This document shows positions 6,979 to 7,170 of a stretch of 7,170 nucleotides of DNA, piece by piece. The position numbers and the translations under genes are program-made. Each line of letters opens with the position of its first letter. The first letter of the stretch is position 1. Below the pieces are notes generated by a model. That model was not told the origin of the DNA and did not search any database. It saw only the letters and a list, made by a program, of their open reading frames with translations. The DNA is taken from contig JAFXHW010000070.1 in the NCBI GenBank assembly GCA_017533545.1, positions 1 to 7,170 of the forward strand, in the 5' to 3' direction. The stretch is from Clostridia bacterium. GTDB lineage: Bacteria > Bacillota_A > Clostridia > Oscillospirales > CAG-272.

Positions 6979-7103
6979 GCCTCCCTTGTGTAAAGGGAGG
7001 TGGCATTTTCGCAAGAAAATGACGGAGGGATTGTAAAAAGCAAAAATCCACACAAAACAATCCCTCAGTCAGCTTTGCTGACAGCTCCCTTTAACAAGGA
7101 GCC
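6979..7103. repeat. Imperfect long inverted repeat with internal hairpins (MITE-like or structured intergenic element)
   Basis: The left half (6979-7034) and the reverse complement of the right half (7057-7103) share the order: outer hairpin, TG, variable inner hairpin, TGAC-GAGGGATTGT. The halves pair directly through GAGGGATTGT (7025-7034) and ACAATCCCTC (7057-7066) around a 22-base A-rich loop. Internal hairpins are CCTCCCTT/AAGGGAGG (6980-7000), CATTTTC-GCAA-GAAAATG (7004-7021), GTCAGC-TTT-GCTGAC (7068-7082) and GCTCC/GGAGC-type (7084-7102). No reading frame lies inside and no clear target-site duplication is visible. From memory, similar intergenic sequences occur in gut Clostridia; this was not checked. 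It may be a non-autonomous mobile element or a family of structured transcripts. The remaining bases to 7170 show no gene, only AT-rich spacer. Confidence 0.7.
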
Positions 7104-7170
7104 TTTGACACTAGGTCGTTCTACGCTTAATTTTTATTCGCTTTCTGCTCATCGAGCCTTTATGGAACCA

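Noticed and set aside
6979..7103. CRISPR array
   Set aside because: The repeats are inverted and differ from each other, and there is no regular repeat-spacer spacing.
7105..7133. TTGACA with TAATTT 17 bases downstream as an outward promoter at the right edge
   Set aside because: The -10 match is weak and no gene is visible in the remaining bases, so it cannot be supported in this window.

Overview
The window looks like chromosomal DNA from a gut-type Firmicute of the class Clostridia, perhaps an uncultured Oscillospiraceae/Ruminococcaceae-like lineage. The evidence is the style of the proteins, strong AGGA/GGAGG ribosome binding sites, sigma-A type promoters, moderate GC in genes with AT-rich spacers, and a hairpin-rich intergenic repeat of a kind I associate from memory with gut clostridia. 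The exact taxon cannot be read from the sequence. All five genes lie on the + strand.

Left part (1-4481): the C-terminal 276 residues of asparaginyl-tRNA synthetase (asnS, entering from the left edge), a PLP-dependent aspartate aminotransferase of the Rv3722c-like family (start TTG at 951), and a 714-residue membrane protein (start ATG at 2278). I see no convincing promoter or terminator between these three genes, so they may form one transcript, closed by a hairpin terminator at 4437-4481. The membrane protein is the most interesting gene. It has a long, strongly acidic N-terminal region and a four-helix membrane core that resembles an M50 (site-2 protease) peptidase, but with the zinc-binding HExxH replaced by Y-A-L-G-R. 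It ends in a helical, repeat-like tail.

Middle part (4482-6352): an AT-rich spacer carries an 8-bp inverted repeat and a near-consensus promoter (TTGACC, 17 bp, TATAAT). The promoter drives an exported or membrane-anchored M23 (LytM-type) peptidase homolog of 548 residues. Its zinc ligands are intact, but the first His of the usual HxH motif is Asn.

Right part (6353-7170): an extended -10 promoter drives a 133-residue lipoprotein of unknown function, followed by a strong GC terminator. The last ~290 bases hold no gene. They contain a run of small perfect hairpins and then an imperfect long inverted repeat (about 6979-7103) whose two halves differ by compensatory changes that preserve the internal hairpins.

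Taken together, the first two genes are housekeeping genes linked by aspartate/asparagine metabolism. The next three are envelope proteins. Two of these are peptidase homologs with altered catalytic residues, which raises the possibility of a scaffold or signalling role rather than simple proteolysis.
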